From Cupriavidus taiwanensis (GTDB taxonomy: Bacteria; Pseudomonadota; Gammaproteobacteria; Burkholderiales; Burkholderiaceae): DNA of 64,000 nucleotides. The DNA lies in contig NZ_LT976853.1 in NCBI RefSeq assembly GCF_900249755.1, positions 2,205,274-2,269,273 of the forward strand. Direction: 5' to 3'. Positions 26,509-34,277 of this stretch are shown here, in pieces. The translations under genes and the position numbers were made by a program. The notes beneath the pieces are model-generated. The model made no database searches, had not been told where the DNA came from, and was given only the letters and a program-made list of their open reading frames with translations. The first letter of the stretch is position 1, and every line of letters starts with the position of its first letter.

Positions 26509-26552
26509 GCCGCGCACCCAGTGATCGCAGACCAGATTATCCAGAAGACATC

Positions 26553-27806
26553 ATGAGCAACAACCAGCAAGCCGCCGGCACCAACACCCCCCAGCAAGCC
26601 ACGGCCACCCCTGCCAACGGCAAGCGCAAGCGCATGCTGCTGTCGCTGACCGCGGCGATCGTCGTCGCCGGCATCGGCTACGGCGTGTACTGGGGGCTGT
26701 ATGCCCGCCATTTCGAAAGCACCGACGATGCCTATGTCGCCGGCAACGTGGTCCAGGTCACGCCGCTGGTGGCCGGCACGGTGATCTCGATCGCCGCCGA
26801 CGACACGCAACTGGTCACCGCCGGCCAGCCGCTGATCCAGCTCGACCGCGCCGATACGCAGGTGGCGCTGGAACAGGCCGAGGCCCAGCTGGCCCAGGCC
26901 GTGCGCGAAGTGCGCACGCTGTACGTCAACAACGGCTCGCTCGCCGCCAACGTGGCGCTGCGCGAAGCCGACGTCGCCAAGGCCCGCGACGACCTGCGCC
27001 GGCGCCAGGCCATCGCCGGCTCGGGCGCGGTGTCGAATGAAGAGATCTCGCACGCGCAGGCCGCGCTCAAGGGCGCCGAGTCGGCGCTGCTGGCCGCGCG
27101 CGAGCAGCTCGCGTCGAACAAGGTGCTGACCGACCAGACCACGGTCGAGAAGCATCCCAACGTGCAGCGCGCCGCCGCCAACCTGCGTTCGGCCTACCTG
27201 TCGTTCGCGCGCTCGACCCTGCCCGCGCCGGTGACCGGCTACGTCGCCAAGCGCTCGGTGCAGGTCGGCCAGCGCGTCGCCGCCGGCGCGCCGCTGATGG
27301 CGGTGGTGCCGCTGGACCAGGTCTGGGTCGACGCCAACTTCAAGGAAGTGCAGATCACGCATATGCGCATCGGCCAGCCCGTGACGCTGGAAGCCGACGT
27401 CTATGGCTCCAAGGTCGAATACCACGGCAAGGTCGCGGGCTTCTCGGCCGGCACCGGTTCGGCGTTTTCGCTGCTGCCGGCGCAGAACGCCACCGGCAAC
27501 TGGATCAAGGTGGTGCAGCGCCTGCCGGTGCGCATCGCGCTGGACCCGCAGCAATTGAAGGACCATCCGCTGCGCGTGGGCCTGTCGATGACAGTCAAGG
27601 TCGACGTGCGCCGCGAGGAAGGCGCGGCCATGGCCGCCGCCGCGCCGGCCCGGCCGATGCAGACCGACGTCTATGACAAGGTGGCGCAGGATGCCGACCA
27701 GCTGATCGCGCGCATCATCGCCGCCAACAACGGCGGCCGCGGTGCCGGCGTGTCCTCGGCCAGCGCCGCCGCCCACGCCAAACCTGCCAAGCCCGCCAAC
27801 ACCTGA
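26553..27806 (+). CDS. emrA: Periplasmic adaptor (membrane fusion) protein, EmrA/HlyD family
   Basis: 417 residues. A cytoplasmic Asn/Gln/Thr-rich tail leads to one membrane anchor (about residues 27-47). The biotinyl-lipoyl-like half motif follows (FESTDDAYVAGNVVQVTPLVAGTV), then a long coiled-coil hairpin (about 110-215) and a beta-barrel domain (VDANFKEVQITHMRIGQPV). It bridges the inner-membrane MFS pump and the outer-membrane factor. The C-terminal extension (about 355-417) is Ala-rich and unusual for EmrA but common in betaproteobacteria. The next gene starts 2 bases after the stop. Confidence 0.93.
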   Translation: MSNNQQAAGTNTPQQATATPANGKRKRMLLSLTAAIVVAGIGYGVYWGLYARHFESTDDAYVAGNVVQVTPLVAGTVISIAADDTQLVTAGQPLIQLDRADTQVALEQAEAQLAQAVREVRTLYVNNGSLAANVALREADVAKARDDLRRRQAIAGSGAVSNEEISHAQAALKGAESALLAAREQLASNKVLTDQTTVEKHPNVQRAAANLRSAYLSFARSTLPAPVTGYVAKRSVQVGQRVAAGAPLMAVVPLDQVWVDANFKEVQITHMRIGQPVTLEADVYGSKVEYHGKVAGFSAGTGSAFSLLPAQNATGNWIKVVQRLPVRIALDPQQLKDHPLRVGLSMTVKVDVRREEGAAMAAAAPARPMQTDVYDKVAQDADQLIARIIAANNGGRGAGVSSASAAAHAKPAKPANT

Positions 27807-27808
27807 TC

Positions 27809-29416
27809 ATGGCAACTTCCCCTTCCGCCGCGCCGGCCGCGCCCGGCGCCACCCCGGCGCCGGCGCGGGCCCTGCCCCAGCAGCCGCAGCCGCTGACCGG
27901 CGGCAAGCTGGTGCTGGGCACCATCGCGCTGTCGCTGGCCACGTTCATGAACGTGCTGGACTCGTCGATCGCCAACGTGTCGATCCCGGCGATCTCGGGC
28001 GACCTGGGCGTGGCGCCCAACCAGGGCACCTGGGTCATCACCTCGTTCGCGGTGGCCAATGCGATCTCGGTGCCGCTGACCGGCTGGCTGACCACGCGCT
28101 TCGGCGCGGTGCGGCTGTTCATCACCTCGATCCTGCTGTTCGTGCTGGCGTCGTGGCTGTGCGGCGTCGCGCCCAACCTGGAGACGCTGCTGGCCGCGCG
28201 CGTGCTGCAGGGGGCGGTGGCCGGGCCGATGATCCCGCTGTCGCAGTCCTTGCTGCTGTCGAGCTATCCGCCCGCGAAAAGCACCATGGCGCTGGCGCTG
28301 TGGGGCATGACCACGCTGGTGGCGCCCATCATGGGCCCGCTGCTGGGCGGCTGGATCTCGGACAACATGACCTGGCCGTGGATCTTCTACATCAACGTGC
28401 CGGTGGGCATCGTCACCGCCTACGCCACCTGGGCCATCTACAAGGACCGCGAGACCCCGACCAAGATCCTGCCGATCGACCGCATCGGCCTGGCCCTGCT
28501 GGTGATCTGGGTGGGCTCGATGCAGCTGATGCTGGACAAGGGCAAGGAGCTGGACTGGTTCCACTCGACCGAGATCGTGGTGCTGACGCTGGTGGCGATC
28601 GTCGGTTTCCTGTTCTTCCTGGCATGGGAGACCTTTGAGAAGCATCCCATTGTCGATATCAGCCTGTTCAAGGGCCGCAACTTCAGCTCCGGCGTGGTGG
28701 CGATCTCGGTGGCGTACGGGTTGTTCTTCGGCAACCTGGTGATACTGCCGCTGTGGCTGCAGACCATCGTCGGCTATACCGCGACCGACGCCGGCATCGT
28801 GATGGCGCCGGTCGGCATTTTCGCGATCCTGCTGTCGCCGGTGATCGGGCGCAACCTGCCGAAGATGGATGCGCGCTGGGTGGCCACCGCGGCCTTTATC
28901 ACCTTCGGCATCGTCAGCCTGATGCGCGCGGGCTTCACCACGCAGGTCGACACCTGGACGCTGATGGTGCCCACGCTGATCCAGGGCGCGGCGATGGCGC
29001 TGTTCTTCATCCCGCTGACCTCGATCATCCTGTCGGGCCAGCCCGCGGAAAAGATCCCGGCCGCGTCGGGCTTGTCGAACTTCGTGCGGATCACCTTCGG
29101 CGGCATCGGCGCGTCGATCTCGACCACGGTGTGGGAGAACCGTTCGGCCCTGCACCACGCGCAACTGGTGGAGCAGGTCAACCCGTACAACCCGGTCTAC
29201 CACGAACAGCTCAACCACCTGATGCAGATGGGCATGAGCCAGGCGCAGGCGGTCGGCGTGATCGAGCGCAATATCACCCAGCAGGCGGCCATGCTCGGCG
29301 CCAACGACATCTTCTGGATTTCGGGCATGCTGTTCTTCGTGCTGATCGGCTTTGTCTGGCTGACGCGGCCGGCCAGGGGCGGCGGCGGCTCGGCGGACGC
29401 GATGGCGGCGCACTGA
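27809..29416 (+). CDS. emrB: Drug efflux MFS transporter, DHA2 (EmrB/QacA) family
   Basis: 535-residue inner-membrane proton antiporter with 14 predicted membrane segments. Motif D1-like LATFMNVLDSSIANVSIPAI, motif A (GWLTTRFGAVRLF) and motif C region (GPLLGGWISDNMTWPWIFYINVPVG) place it in DHA2/EmrB. A Pro/Ala-rich N-terminal tail of about 35 residues is extra. It ends the MarR-OMF-EmrA-EmrB operon, with a strong terminator at 29441. The drug range cannot be told from sequence. Confidence 0.95.
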   Translation: MATSPSAAPAAPGATPAPARALPQQPQPLTGGKLVLGTIALSLATFMNVLDSSIANVSIPAISGDLGVAPNQGTWVITSFAVANAISVPLTGWLTTRFGAVRLFITSILLFVLASWLCGVAPNLETLLAARVLQGAVAGPMIPLSQSLLLSSYPPAKSTMALALWGMTTLVAPIMGPLLGGWISDNMTWPWIFYINVPVGIVTAYATWAIYKDRETPTKILPIDRIGLALLVIWVGSMQLMLDKGKELDWFHSTEIVVLTLVAIVGFLFFLAWETFEKHPIVDISLFKGRNFSSGVVAISVAYGLFFGNLVILPLWLQTIVGYTATDAGIVMAPVGIFAILLSPVIGRNLPKMDARWVATAAFITFGIVSLMRAGFTTQVDTWTLMVPTLIQGAAMALFFIPLTSIILSGQPAEKIPAASGLSNFVRITFGGIGASISTTVWENRSALHHAQLVEQVNPYNPVYHEQLNHLMQMGMSQAQAVGVIERNITQQAAMLGANDIFWISGMLFFVLIGFVWLTRPARGGGGSADAMAAH

Positions 29417-29440
29417 GGCTACACGGCCACTTGAGCACCA

Positions 29441-29468
29441 AGGGACGCCTGCGGGCGTCCCTTTTTTT
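29441..29468 (+). terminator. Terminator of the efflux operon
   Basis: AGGGACGCC-TGCG-GGCGTCCCTTTTTTT, a 9-pair hairpin with a T7 run, 24 bases past the emrB stop. Confidence 0.93.
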
Positions 29469-29487
29469 GTCTTGTTGCCGCGCCCCC

Positions 29488-29558
29488 TTGAATTCCGGCC
29501 CGGTCCGGCCTATGATCTCCAAACCGATTTACGGAACCGAGGTTCCAAAAAACGGAAC
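29488..29558 (+). promoter_or_regulatory. Promoter and putative autoregulatory operator of the IclR gene
   Basis: TTGAAT (29488-29493), 17 bases, TATGAT (29511-29516) is a strong sigma70 match. Just downstream is the perfect palindrome GGAACCGAGGTTCC (29533-29546), and a third half-site CGGAAC at 29553-29558 makes GTTCC-N7-GGAAC. GGAAC/GTTCC arms are typical of IclR-family sites. Binding here would block transcription start or elongation. Confidence 0.7.
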
Positions 29559-29586
29559 TTACAGAGAAATCAGACGGAGCGACGGT

Positions 29587-30375
29587 GTGAGCATTCTCGA
29601 AGGCGTGGAAAGCGTGCTGGCCATGTTCGAGCACGGCCGGCACGAGGTTACGTTCAACGACGTCATCGACGAACTCGGCCTGGCCAAGAGCTCGGCTTCG
29701 CGGCTGCTGGCGCAGATGGTGCGCTACCGGCTGCTGGAACTGCAGCCGTCGACGCGCCGCTACCGCCCCGGCACGCTCTTGATCCGCGCCGCCCAGGCGG
29801 CGACGCAGGCGCATCCGTTCGACGAGCAATGCCGCGCCATCCTGGCCGCGCTGTCGGACTCCACCGGCTTCACCGCCTACCTGTCGATGCTCGACGGCAC
29901 CGACACCGTGGTGCTGCAGCGCCTGAACGGCAGCAACCCGGTGCAGGTGCTGTCGCCGCCGGGCGCGCGCCGGCCCGCTTTCACCACGGCGATGGGCCGG
30001 GTGCTGCTGTCGCGCCTGCCGGCAGCCGAATTCAGCGCACGCTATGGCACTTCCGGCGCGCGCAAGCTGCCAGAGGCGCCGGCCGGCTGCCCCGCCACCG
30101 TGGCCGAACTGGCCGAGCGCGTGGCCAGCGCCAGCCGCGAGCGCAGCGCCATCGCGGTGAACGAAGGCATGCCAGGCATCGGCGCGGTGGCCACCACGCT
30201 GGCCGACCCGCTGTCCGGCGATGTGCGCGGCCTGTGCCTGTCCTTCACCGCGATGCAGGTCAGCCAGGCGCAGGCCCAGGCGCTGCGCGAGACGCTGGTG
30301 CAGGCGGTGGCGCCGGTCGGGCAGCGCCTCGGCGATCCGCTCTGGCTCCAGCCCGGCGACAGCGCCGCCAAATAG
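29587..30375 (+). CDS. IclR-family transcriptional regulator
   Basis: 262 residues. The N-terminal winged helix is SILEGVESVLAMFEHGRHEVTFNDVIDELGLAKSSASRLLAQM, then an IclR effector domain (about 85-255), including GTDTVVLQRLNGSNPVQV and the family's SxRERxxAIAxNEGMPGIGAVATTLADP region. A GTG start at 29587 is chosen. It has GGAG 8 bases upstream, whereas the in-frame ATG at 29512 is part of the TATGAT -10 box and has no ribosome-binding site. It heads a same-strand run of peptidase E, DUF1177, AroM and Bug genes, which it probably controls. The effector is unknown. Confidence 0.88.
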   Translation: MSILEGVESVLAMFEHGRHEVTFNDVIDELGLAKSSASRLLAQMVRYRLLELQPSTRRYRPGTLLIRAAQAATQAHPFDEQCRAILAALSDSTGFTAYLSMLDGTDTVVLQRLNGSNPVQVLSPPGARRPAFTTAMGRVLLSRLPAAEFSARYGTSGARKLPEAPAGCPATVAELAERVASASRERSAIAVNEGMPGIGAVATTLADPLSGDVRGLCLSFTAMQVSQAQAQALRETLVQAVAPVGQRLGDPLWLQPGDSAAK

Positions 30376-30397
30376 TCATCCCGGCAGCTTGAATCCC

Positions 30398-31114
30398 ATG
30401 GAACTCCTGTTACTCAGCAACTCCTCCAGCGACGCGGGCTACCTCGTCCATGCCCACGACGCGATCCGCGAACTGGCCGGCGGGCGCACCCGCGCCTGCT
30501 TCCTGCCGTTCGCCGGCGTCACGCGCGACTGGGACAGCTATGAGGCGCTGGTGCGCGAGGCCCTGGCCCCGGCCGGCATCGCAGCGCACTCGCCGCACCG
30601 GCTCTCCGATGCCGACTGCGTGCGCGCGGTGGCTGCGGCCGAACTGATCGTCATCGGCGGCGGCAACACCTTCCGCCTGCTGCAATGCCTGCGCGAGCGC
30701 GGCCTGCTGCCGGTGATTGCGCGCCAGGTGGCCGCCGGCGCCGCGCGCTATATCGGCTGGAGCGCCGGCACCAACGTGGCCTGCCCGACCATCCGCACCA
30801 CCAACGACATGCCGGTGGCCGACCCCGGCGGGCTCGATGCGCTGGCGCTGGTGCCGTTCCAGATCAACCCGCACTACTTCAACCTGGTGGTGCCGGGTTT
30901 CCGCGGCGAAACGCGCGACCAGCGGCTGGCCGAGTTCACCGCGCTGCAGCCGCAGATGCCGGTGCTGGGACTGCCCGAAGGCAACTGGGTGCGGGTATCA
31001 GGCGATCGCATGGAGATGGGCGGCGCGCATGGCGCGCGCTGGTTCCTTGGCCCGGAGATCGTGAACGTCGCGCCTGGCGCGTTGTCCGTGCCGGCTCCCA
31101 GCACGGCCAGCTGA
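30398..31114 (+). CDS. pepE: Peptidase E (alpha-aspartyl dipeptidase), S51 family
   Basis: 238-residue serine peptidase that cleaves Asp-X dipeptides. The catalytic triad matches E. coli PepE with a two-residue shift: Ser122 in YIGWSAGTNVACP, Asp137 in TTNDMPV and His159 in INPHYFN. The GGGNTFRLL loop is also conserved. It lacks a signal peptide, so it acts in the cytoplasm on imported or endogenous dipeptides. It starts 22 bases after the IclR stop and is followed by DUF1177 40 bases later, so it is part of the same transcript. Confidence 0.93.
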   Translation: MELLLLSNSSSDAGYLVHAHDAIRELAGGRTRACFLPFAGVTRDWDSYEALVREALAPAGIAAHSPHRLSDADCVRAVAAAELIVIGGGNTFRLLQCLRERGLLPVIARQVAAGAARYIGWSAGTNVACPTIRTTNDMPVADPGGLDALALVPFQINPHYFNLVVPGFRGETRDQRLAEFTALQPQMPVLGLPEGNWVRVSGDRMEMGGAHGARWFLGPEIVNVAPGALSVPAPSTAS

Positions 31115-31154
31115 GCCCTCGCCTTACCGTCAAGCAAGCAAGGAACCAAGCAAG

Positions 31155-32078
31155 ATGTCCCTCAAGCAGGTGATTGAATCGATCGAGCTGCTGTCCGCAG
31201 CCAACGTCGACGGCGAAGCCGTTGCCGCTGTGCTGCGCGCGCGCGGCATCCGCGACGTCACGGTGACGCGCGTCGAAGAAAACGGCCTCTACACCGACTT
31301 CCTCGCCTGCACCCTGCCCGGCCGCAACCCCGACGCGCCCGCGCTGGGCGTGGTCGGCCGCCTCGGCGGCGTGGGCGCGCGCCCGGCCGTGACCGGGCTG
31401 GTGTCCGATGCCGACGGCGCCATCGTCGCCGTCGCCACCGCGCTGAAGCTCGCCGACATGGCCGCCGGCGGCGACGTGCTGGCCGGCCCGGTGCGCATCC
31501 ACACGCATATCTGCCCGCACGCCGCCACCCGCCCGCACCAGCCGGTGCCGATGATGAAGTCGCCCTTCGCCATGCGCACGATGATGTCGCACGAAGTCCA
31601 TCCCCAGATGGCGGCGATCCTGTCGGTCGACACCACGCGCGGCAACCGCTTCGTCAACCGGCGCGGCGTCGCGCTGACGCCGGTGGCCAAGCAGGGCTGG
31701 CTGCTGCGGCTGCCCGAACGCATGCTCGACCTGATCGGCTGGGTCAGCGGCGAGCTGCCCGTGGTGCTGCCGCTGACCACGCAGGACATCACGCCTTACG
31801 AGAACGGGCTGTGGCATGTCAATTCGATCATGCAGCCGGCCATCGTCACCGACGCGCCGGTGGTCGGCGTCGCACTGACCGCGCAGACCACGGTGCCGGG
31901 CTGCGCCACCGGCGTGACCAACGCCCATGACCTGGACGTGGCCACGCGCTTCTGTATCGAGGCCGCCAAGCTGTTCGGCCAGGGCCAGTGCCCGTTCTAC
32001 GATGTGGACGAGTTTGCCGAGCTGCAACGGCGCTACGGCTCGCTGGCGCACCTGCAGACGGTCGGGGTGGCGCCATGA
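31155..32078 (+). CDS. DUF1177 family protein
   Basis: 307 residues of the uncharacterised DUF1177 family, soluble and without signal peptide. Notable features are a His/Cys cluster IHTHICPHAATRPH (residues 115-128), a second site MSHEVHP (144-150) and acidic residues (VDTTRGN). Together these look like a metal-binding hydrolase centre, though that is inference. The Gly-rich LGVVGRLGGVGARPAVTGLVSDADGAIVAVATALKLADM part resembles peptidase-like folds. Its 3' end overlaps the AroM start by 4 bases (ATGA), showing tight coupling. AAGCAAGGAACC supplies the ribosome-binding site. Confidence 0.85.
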   Translation: MSLKQVIESIELLSAANVDGEAVAAVLRARGIRDVTVTRVEENGLYTDFLACTLPGRNPDAPALGVVGRLGGVGARPAVTGLVSDADGAIVAVATALKLADMAAGGDVLAGPVRIHTHICPHAATRPHQPVPMMKSPFAMRTMMSHEVHPQMAAILSVDTTRGNRFVNRRGVALTPVAKQGWLLRLPERMLDLIGWVSGELPVVLPLTTQDITPYENGLWHVNSIMQPAIVTDAPVVGVALTAQTTVPGCATGVTNAHDLDVATRFCIEAAKLFGQGQCPFYDVDEFAELQRRYGSLAHLQTVGVAP

Positions 32079-32782
32079 CCGCCAGCGCCGCACGCCTGCC
32101 GCGCGTGGCCTTCGTCACCATCGGCCAGTCGCCGCGGACCGACGTGGTGCCGCAGATGCTGGATGACCTGGGCGTGCCGGTGGCGGCCGAAGAATTCGGC
32201 ATCCTCGACGGCCTCGGCGCCGATGCCATCGCCGCGCTCGCCCCCGCCGCCGGCGAATACCGCTTTGCCAGCCGCCTGCGCGACGGCTCGCAGGCGGTGA
32301 TGGGCAAGCCGGTCGCCGAAGCCATGCTGGCGCGGCTGATGGCCTCGCTCGACGATGGCCGCTTCGACGCGCTGGTGCCGCTGTGCACGGGCACCGCGCT
32401 GCCGCCGCTGCGCACGCTGGTGATCGAGCCGCAGCAGGTGGTGGATCGCCTGACCGCCGCGCTGGCCCACGGCTGCAGGCGGCTCGGCATCGTGCTGCCG
32501 CTCGAAGGCCAGGTCGGCAGCTTTCACCTGATCGAGCCGGTGTCGTGCGAACTGCGCGTGACGCACGCCTCGCCTTATACCGACATGGGCACCGGGCGCT
32601 TCGCCGAGGCCGGCGAAGCGCTGCGCGGCTGTGACCTGATCGTGATGCATTGCATGGGCTACACCGAGGCGATGCGTGCCGAAGTCGCGCGCCATGCCGG
32701 CGCGCCGGTGCTGCTGTCGAACCGGATGGTGGCCACGCTGCTGGGCCAGGTACTGGATGGCCGCGGCGGACGCGGCCTGTGA
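32075..32782 (+). CDS. aroM: AroM family protein, Asp/Glu-racemase-like
   Basis: 235 residues of the AroM family, whose E. coli member lies in the aroL operon and has no proven function. The start RVAFVTIGQSPRTDVVPQM is the family signature. Cys104 (VPLCTGTALP) and Cys193 (MHCMGYTEAM) sit where the two catalytic Cys of aspartate/glutamate racemases lie in each half of that fold. Racemase activity is therefore plausible but not shown. Translationally coupled to DUF1177 by an ATGA overlap. There is no aromatic-pathway neighbour, so a role outside shikimate synthesis is likely. Confidence 0.85.
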   Translation: MTASAARLPRVAFVTIGQSPRTDVVPQMLDDLGVPVAAEEFGILDGLGADAIAALAPAAGEYRFASRLRDGSQAVMGKPVAEAMLARLMASLDDGRFDALVPLCTGTALPPLRTLVIEPQQVVDRLTAALAHGCRRLGIVLPLEGQVGSFHLIEPVSCELRVTHASPYTDMGTGRFAEAGEALRGCDLIVMHCMGYTEAMRAEVARHAGAPVLLSNRMVATLLGQVLDGRGGRGL

Positions 32783-32849
32783 TATGGCTTACGGGTAAAG
32801 GCAAGCCCGCTGACAGATTGCCTGTGACACTGCTGGAGTGGGAGTAACG

Positions 32850-33842
32850 ATGGAAAAGGTGGCGAAGTGGATGGGGCCGCTGCTGCGCGGCATGGTGTGC
32901 ATGAGCCTGGGCGCGGTAGCGGCCACCGGCGCGCATGCGCAGGAATGGAAGCCGTCGAAGCCGGTGCGGCTGCTGGTCGGCTTTGCGCCGGGCGGCTCCG
33001 CCGACCTGCTGGCACGGCTGGTGCAAGCGCCGTTGTCGGAAAGCCTGGGCGTGCCGGTGGTGGTCGAAAACGTGCCGGGCGCGGGCGGCAATATCGCCGC
33101 CGACAAGCTGGCCAAGGCGGCGCCGGACGGCTATACCATCGGCATGGGCGCGGCCGGCGCGATGGCGGTGACCCACGTGCTCAACCCCAAGGGCACGCCG
33201 TACAAGGCCGATGACTTTACCCCGATCGCCATGCTGGCAACGCAGCCCAACGTGGTGATCATCAACCCGGCGCTGCCGGTCAAGACCATGGCGGACTTCA
33301 CCGCGTACGTGAAAAAGACGCCGCAGGTCACCTATGGCACCGCGGGCGTCGGCACCTCCAACCACCTGATCGCCGAGACCATGCTGCATCGCCTGGGCAT
33401 CGACATGGTCCACGCGCCGTACAAGGGCGCCACGCCGGTGATCACCGACCTGATGGGCGGCCATATCGCCATGACCGTCGACAACATCACCACGGCCGCA
33501 GCGCTGGCCAAGTCCGGCAAGGTGCGCGCCATCGCCGTCACCGGCAGCAAGCGCGCGGCGCTGTTGCCCGACGTGCCGACGCTGGCCGAAAGCGGCCTGA
33601 AGGACTTCAACATGCCGACCTGGCAAGGGATCTTCGGCCCCAAGGACTTGCCCAAGCCGATCGTGGCGCGCTACAACCAGGCACTGGTGAAGGCGCTGGC
33701 GAATCCGGAAGTAAAGAAGAAGATGGCAGAGTTCGGCTCGGAGCCGGTCGGCGACACGCCCGAGCACTTCGCCGGCTTCCTGGCGCAGGACCGCAAGATG
33801 TGGGCCGACGTGATCAAGACGGCGAAGATCACGCTCGAGTAA
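32850..33842 (+). CDS. Tripartite tricarboxylate transporter substrate-binding protein (Bug family)
   Basis: 330 residues. The signal peptide ends in AATGAHAQ, and the mature periplasmic domain begins WKPSKPVRLLVGFAPGGSADLLARLV, the Bug signature. GAGGNIAADKLAKAAPDGYTI and the MADFTAYVKKTPQVTYGTAGVGTSNHL ligand loop follow. Bug proteins bind small carboxylates or amino acids, often Asp/Glu or their derivatives. No TctA/TctB membrane subunits lie next to it, as is common for orphan Bug genes in Cupriavidus and Bordetella. It is the last gene of the IclR cassette, 67 bases after AroM. The start at 32850 has GGAG at good spacing. Confidence 0.92.
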   Translation: MEKVAKWMGPLLRGMVCMSLGAVAATGAHAQEWKPSKPVRLLVGFAPGGSADLLARLVQAPLSESLGVPVVVENVPGAGGNIAADKLAKAAPDGYTIGMGAAGAMAVTHVLNPKGTPYKADDFTPIAMLATQPNVVIINPALPVKTMADFTAYVKKTPQVTYGTAGVGTSNHLIAETMLHRLGIDMVHAPYKGATPVITDLMGGHIAMTVDNITTAAALAKSGKVRAIAVTGSKRAALLPDVPTLAESGLKDFNMPTWQGIFGPKDLPKPIVARYNQALVKALANPEVKKKMAEFGSEPVGDTPEHFAGFLAQDRKMWADVIKTAKITLE

Positions 33843-33856
33843 TTGCTGCATGAGAT

Positions 33857-33878
33857 AACGGGCCCGGCGGGCCCGTTT
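33857..33878 (+). terminator. Probable terminator of the IclR cassette
   Basis: AACGGGCCC-GGC-GGGCCCGTT is a perfect 9-pair hairpin 15 bases after the Bug stop. Only three T follow, so efficiency is uncertain. Confidence 0.55.
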
Positions 33879-33903
33879 CCCTGACGGTCCGGCGCTGCCT
33901 GCG

Positions 33904-34086
33904 CTAGCAGCCCTTGCCGAACAGCCGATACGCCGGGCAATAGCCCATCACGCCGGTCAGCAAAGGCACCAGCCCGATCCAGCCCCATAGCGTCCCGGGC
34001 CTGACGAAGACCAGTGCGATCAGCGCGGCACCGACCACGATCCGCAGGACACGGTCCACAACACCAACGTTTTTGCAGAACAACAT
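33904..34086 (-). CDS. Small inner-membrane protein, DUF2892 (YgaP-like membrane part)
   Basis: 60 residues with two predicted membrane helices (RVLRIVVGAALIALVFV and WIGLVPLLTGVMGYCPAYRLFG). The pattern NVGVVDRVLRIVVG...GYCPAYRLFG is that of DUF2892, which in E. coli YgaP is fused to a rhodanese domain. Here it stands alone. Conserved Cys in GYCPAY and at the C-terminus (GKGC) hint at sulfur or redox chemistry, but no function is known. AACAGGAGC gives a good ribosome-binding site for the 34086 start. Confidence 0.85.
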   Translation of the reverse strand: MLFCKNVGVVDRVLRIVVGAALIALVFVRPGTLWGWIGLVPLLTGVMGYCPAYRLFGKGC

Positions 34087-34212
34087 CGCTTGCTCCTGTT
34101 TGCCAAGTAAACAGGGCGAGCTTGCGCCGGGTCTCTGCGGAAGTCTTTGACCAGACCACAACTGGCTCCGCATTCGATACAGGCCCCTGCGCGTCCCGGG
34201 TCGCGAAAAAAC

Positions 34213-34258
34213 AAAAAGGCCACGTGCCCCGATCGATCCGGGCCCACGTGGCCTTTTT
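34213..34258. terminator. Bidirectional terminator downstream of truB
   Basis: AAAAAGGCCACGTG / CACGTGGCCTTTTT arms of 14 bases around a second inner GC-rich stem. T runs on both strands serve the rimP-truB operon on the minus strand. Confidence 0.9.
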
Positions 34259-34277
34259 GCTGCCGGCAGGGCGCTGC

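Noticed and set aside
29512-29586. Upstream ATG as start of the IclR gene
   Set aside because: The ATG is part of the -10 hexamer and the following bases are a palindromic operator. The GTG at 29587 has the ribosome-binding site.
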